DNA of 49,712 nucleotides from an uncultured Clostridium sp. (GTDB lineage: Bacteria; Bacillota; Clostridia; TANB77; CAG-508), in assembly GCA_946639585.1 (NCBI GenBank), contig CAMPBS010000008.1, positions 1 to 49,712 of the forward strand, in the 5' to 3' direction. Numbering within the stretch: the stretch's first letter is position 1; the number at the start of each line of letters is the position of its first letter. The notes under the pieces were generated by a model. The model worked only from the letters and a program-made list of their open reading frames with translations. It was not told the origin of the DNA and searched no databases. The position numbers and the translations under genes were made by a program. This document shows positions 49,137-49,712 of the stretch, piece after piece.

Positions 49137-49137
49137 T

Positions 49138-49392
49138 TTATTTTTCCTCCAATAAATTTAAAATATTTTTATATGCAGTATATTTCCCACTATCTTCCGC
49201 ACAACTATCGACATATAAATATTTCATTTTTTTACTTACAAAGTCTTTTATTTTATCTTTTAAAATATAATTACTTCTAATAGCTTGTTTATTAACTACC
49301 TCTAAATCATATACAGATATTCCCATTTCAACTAAATTATCTAATTGTTTATGTAAATGTAATTTATAATCTATTTTTTCATCTTCTTCCAT
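49138..49392 (-). CDS. Hypothetical protein
   Basis: 84 residues, MEEDEKIDYKLHLHKQLDNL, helical. GGAGGAAAAATAAA upstream. Unknown. Confidence 0.6.
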   Translation of the reverse strand: MEEDEKIDYKLHLHKQLDNLVEMGISVYDLEVVNKQAIRSNYILKDKIKDFVSKKMKYLYVDSCAEDSGKYTAYKNILNLLEEK

Positions 49393-49393
49393 T

Positions 49394-49712
49394 TTATTTT
49401 TCCTCCAATAATTCTTCTAAAATACTTATTTGTGCTACTATATCATCTTGAATTTCCCATTCTTGACTTTTTTTATATTCTTTTTGCTCTTTTTCTAATT
49501 CTTCTATTTTTGCTCTTATTTTTTCTTTGCTGATGCAATTTGCTTGATATGAATCAACAAGTCGTCTATAATATCTATACTTTTCAACTAATTTATCAAC
49601 ATTAATATTATCTCTTATTGATAATTCAATTTCTAATTCGTTATTCCTTTCTTTTTCTTGCTCTAACTCTACTCTTAACTTTCCATTTTCTTCTTTGTGT
49701 AGCTGTTCAATT
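49394..49712 (-). CDS. Coiled-coil protein, truncated by the window end
   Basis: 105 codons visible without a start: IEQLHKEENGKLRVELEQEK, then charged coiled coil, YRRLVDSYQANCISKEKIRA, LEELLEEK. Similar to common early phage coiled-coil proteins. It may be the C-terminal part of the gene at 1-121 if the molecule is circular. Confidence 0.6.
   Translation of the reverse strand, partial: IEQLHKEENGKLRVELEQEKERNNELEIELSIRDNINVDKLVEKYRYYRRLVDSYQANCISKEKIRAKIEELEKEQKEYKKSQEWEIQDDIVAQISILEELLEEK

Overview
The window is an A+T-rich (roughly 30% G+C by eye) temperate siphovirus genome of a low-GC Firmicute. Evidence: SPP1-like portal, HK97-type capsid/scaffold order, a long tape-measure gene, AGGAGG ribosome-binding sites, tyrosine integrase, CI/Cro-like switch and GH73-LysM lysin. 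Integrase (+) and lysin (-) lie next to each other with an attP-like stretch between them, so this is the circular/excised gene order, not an integrated prophage with flanks.

Layout. 1-2.9 kb (-): small early genes and a BRO/KilAC antirepressor. 2.9-3.6 kb: an RHH regulator with face-to-face promoters and two short + strand transcripts ending in strong terminators. 3.6-12.6 kb (-): zinc-ribbon/OB protein, a three-domain RNA repair enzyme (kinase-phosphatase-Rnl1-like ligase), small terminase, RusA, helicase, CHC2-like protein, replication initiator, SSB-like protein, Rad52-like annealing protein, excisionase-like protein and Cro-like protein. 12.8-14.6 kb (+): CI-like repressor and integrase, then the att region. 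15-37 kb (-): lysis, tail fibres, tail, head and large terminase, transcribed from ~36.6 kb down to 15 kb. 37-39.5 kb (-): micro-ORFs, an RNA cluster with tRNA-Gly, -Asn, -Thr, an Ile-like tRNA, a degenerate tRNA and an initiator-like tRNA. 39.6-40.4 kb (-): membrane protein and RepL-like protein. 40.4-41.5 kb: A+T-rich non-coding control region. 41.5-44.5 kb (+): RHH autoregulator and small accessory genes. 45-49.7 kb (-): many small genes.

Main discovery. At least 15 genes have no AUG/GUG/UUG at their expected 5' end. Each has the codon AGG exactly where the start should be, after a Shine-Dalgarno sequence at normal spacing, and the restored N-termini fit their families (for example RusA '(M)KEVEFILEGKPIGKGRPR', collar protein '(M)DKIEFKDFPDTSTPM'). 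They include large and small terminase, major capsid, major tail, tape measure, tail hub, collar, RusA, Rad52-like and SSB-like genes. The same genome encodes a tRNA with anticodon CCU (which reads AGG) that looks like an initiator tRNA: 1:72 is an unpaired A:A, the 3' end is CGCAACCA as in bacterial tRNA-fMet, and the anticodon stem keeps two of the three G-C pairs. The simple reading is that the phage recodes initiation: it uses AGG start codons for most replication and virion genes and brings its own initiator tRNA to read them, while repressor, integrase, antirepressor and lysis genes keep AUG. Calling such genes from AUG/GUG/UUG truncates or loses them; coordinates below use the AGG starts.
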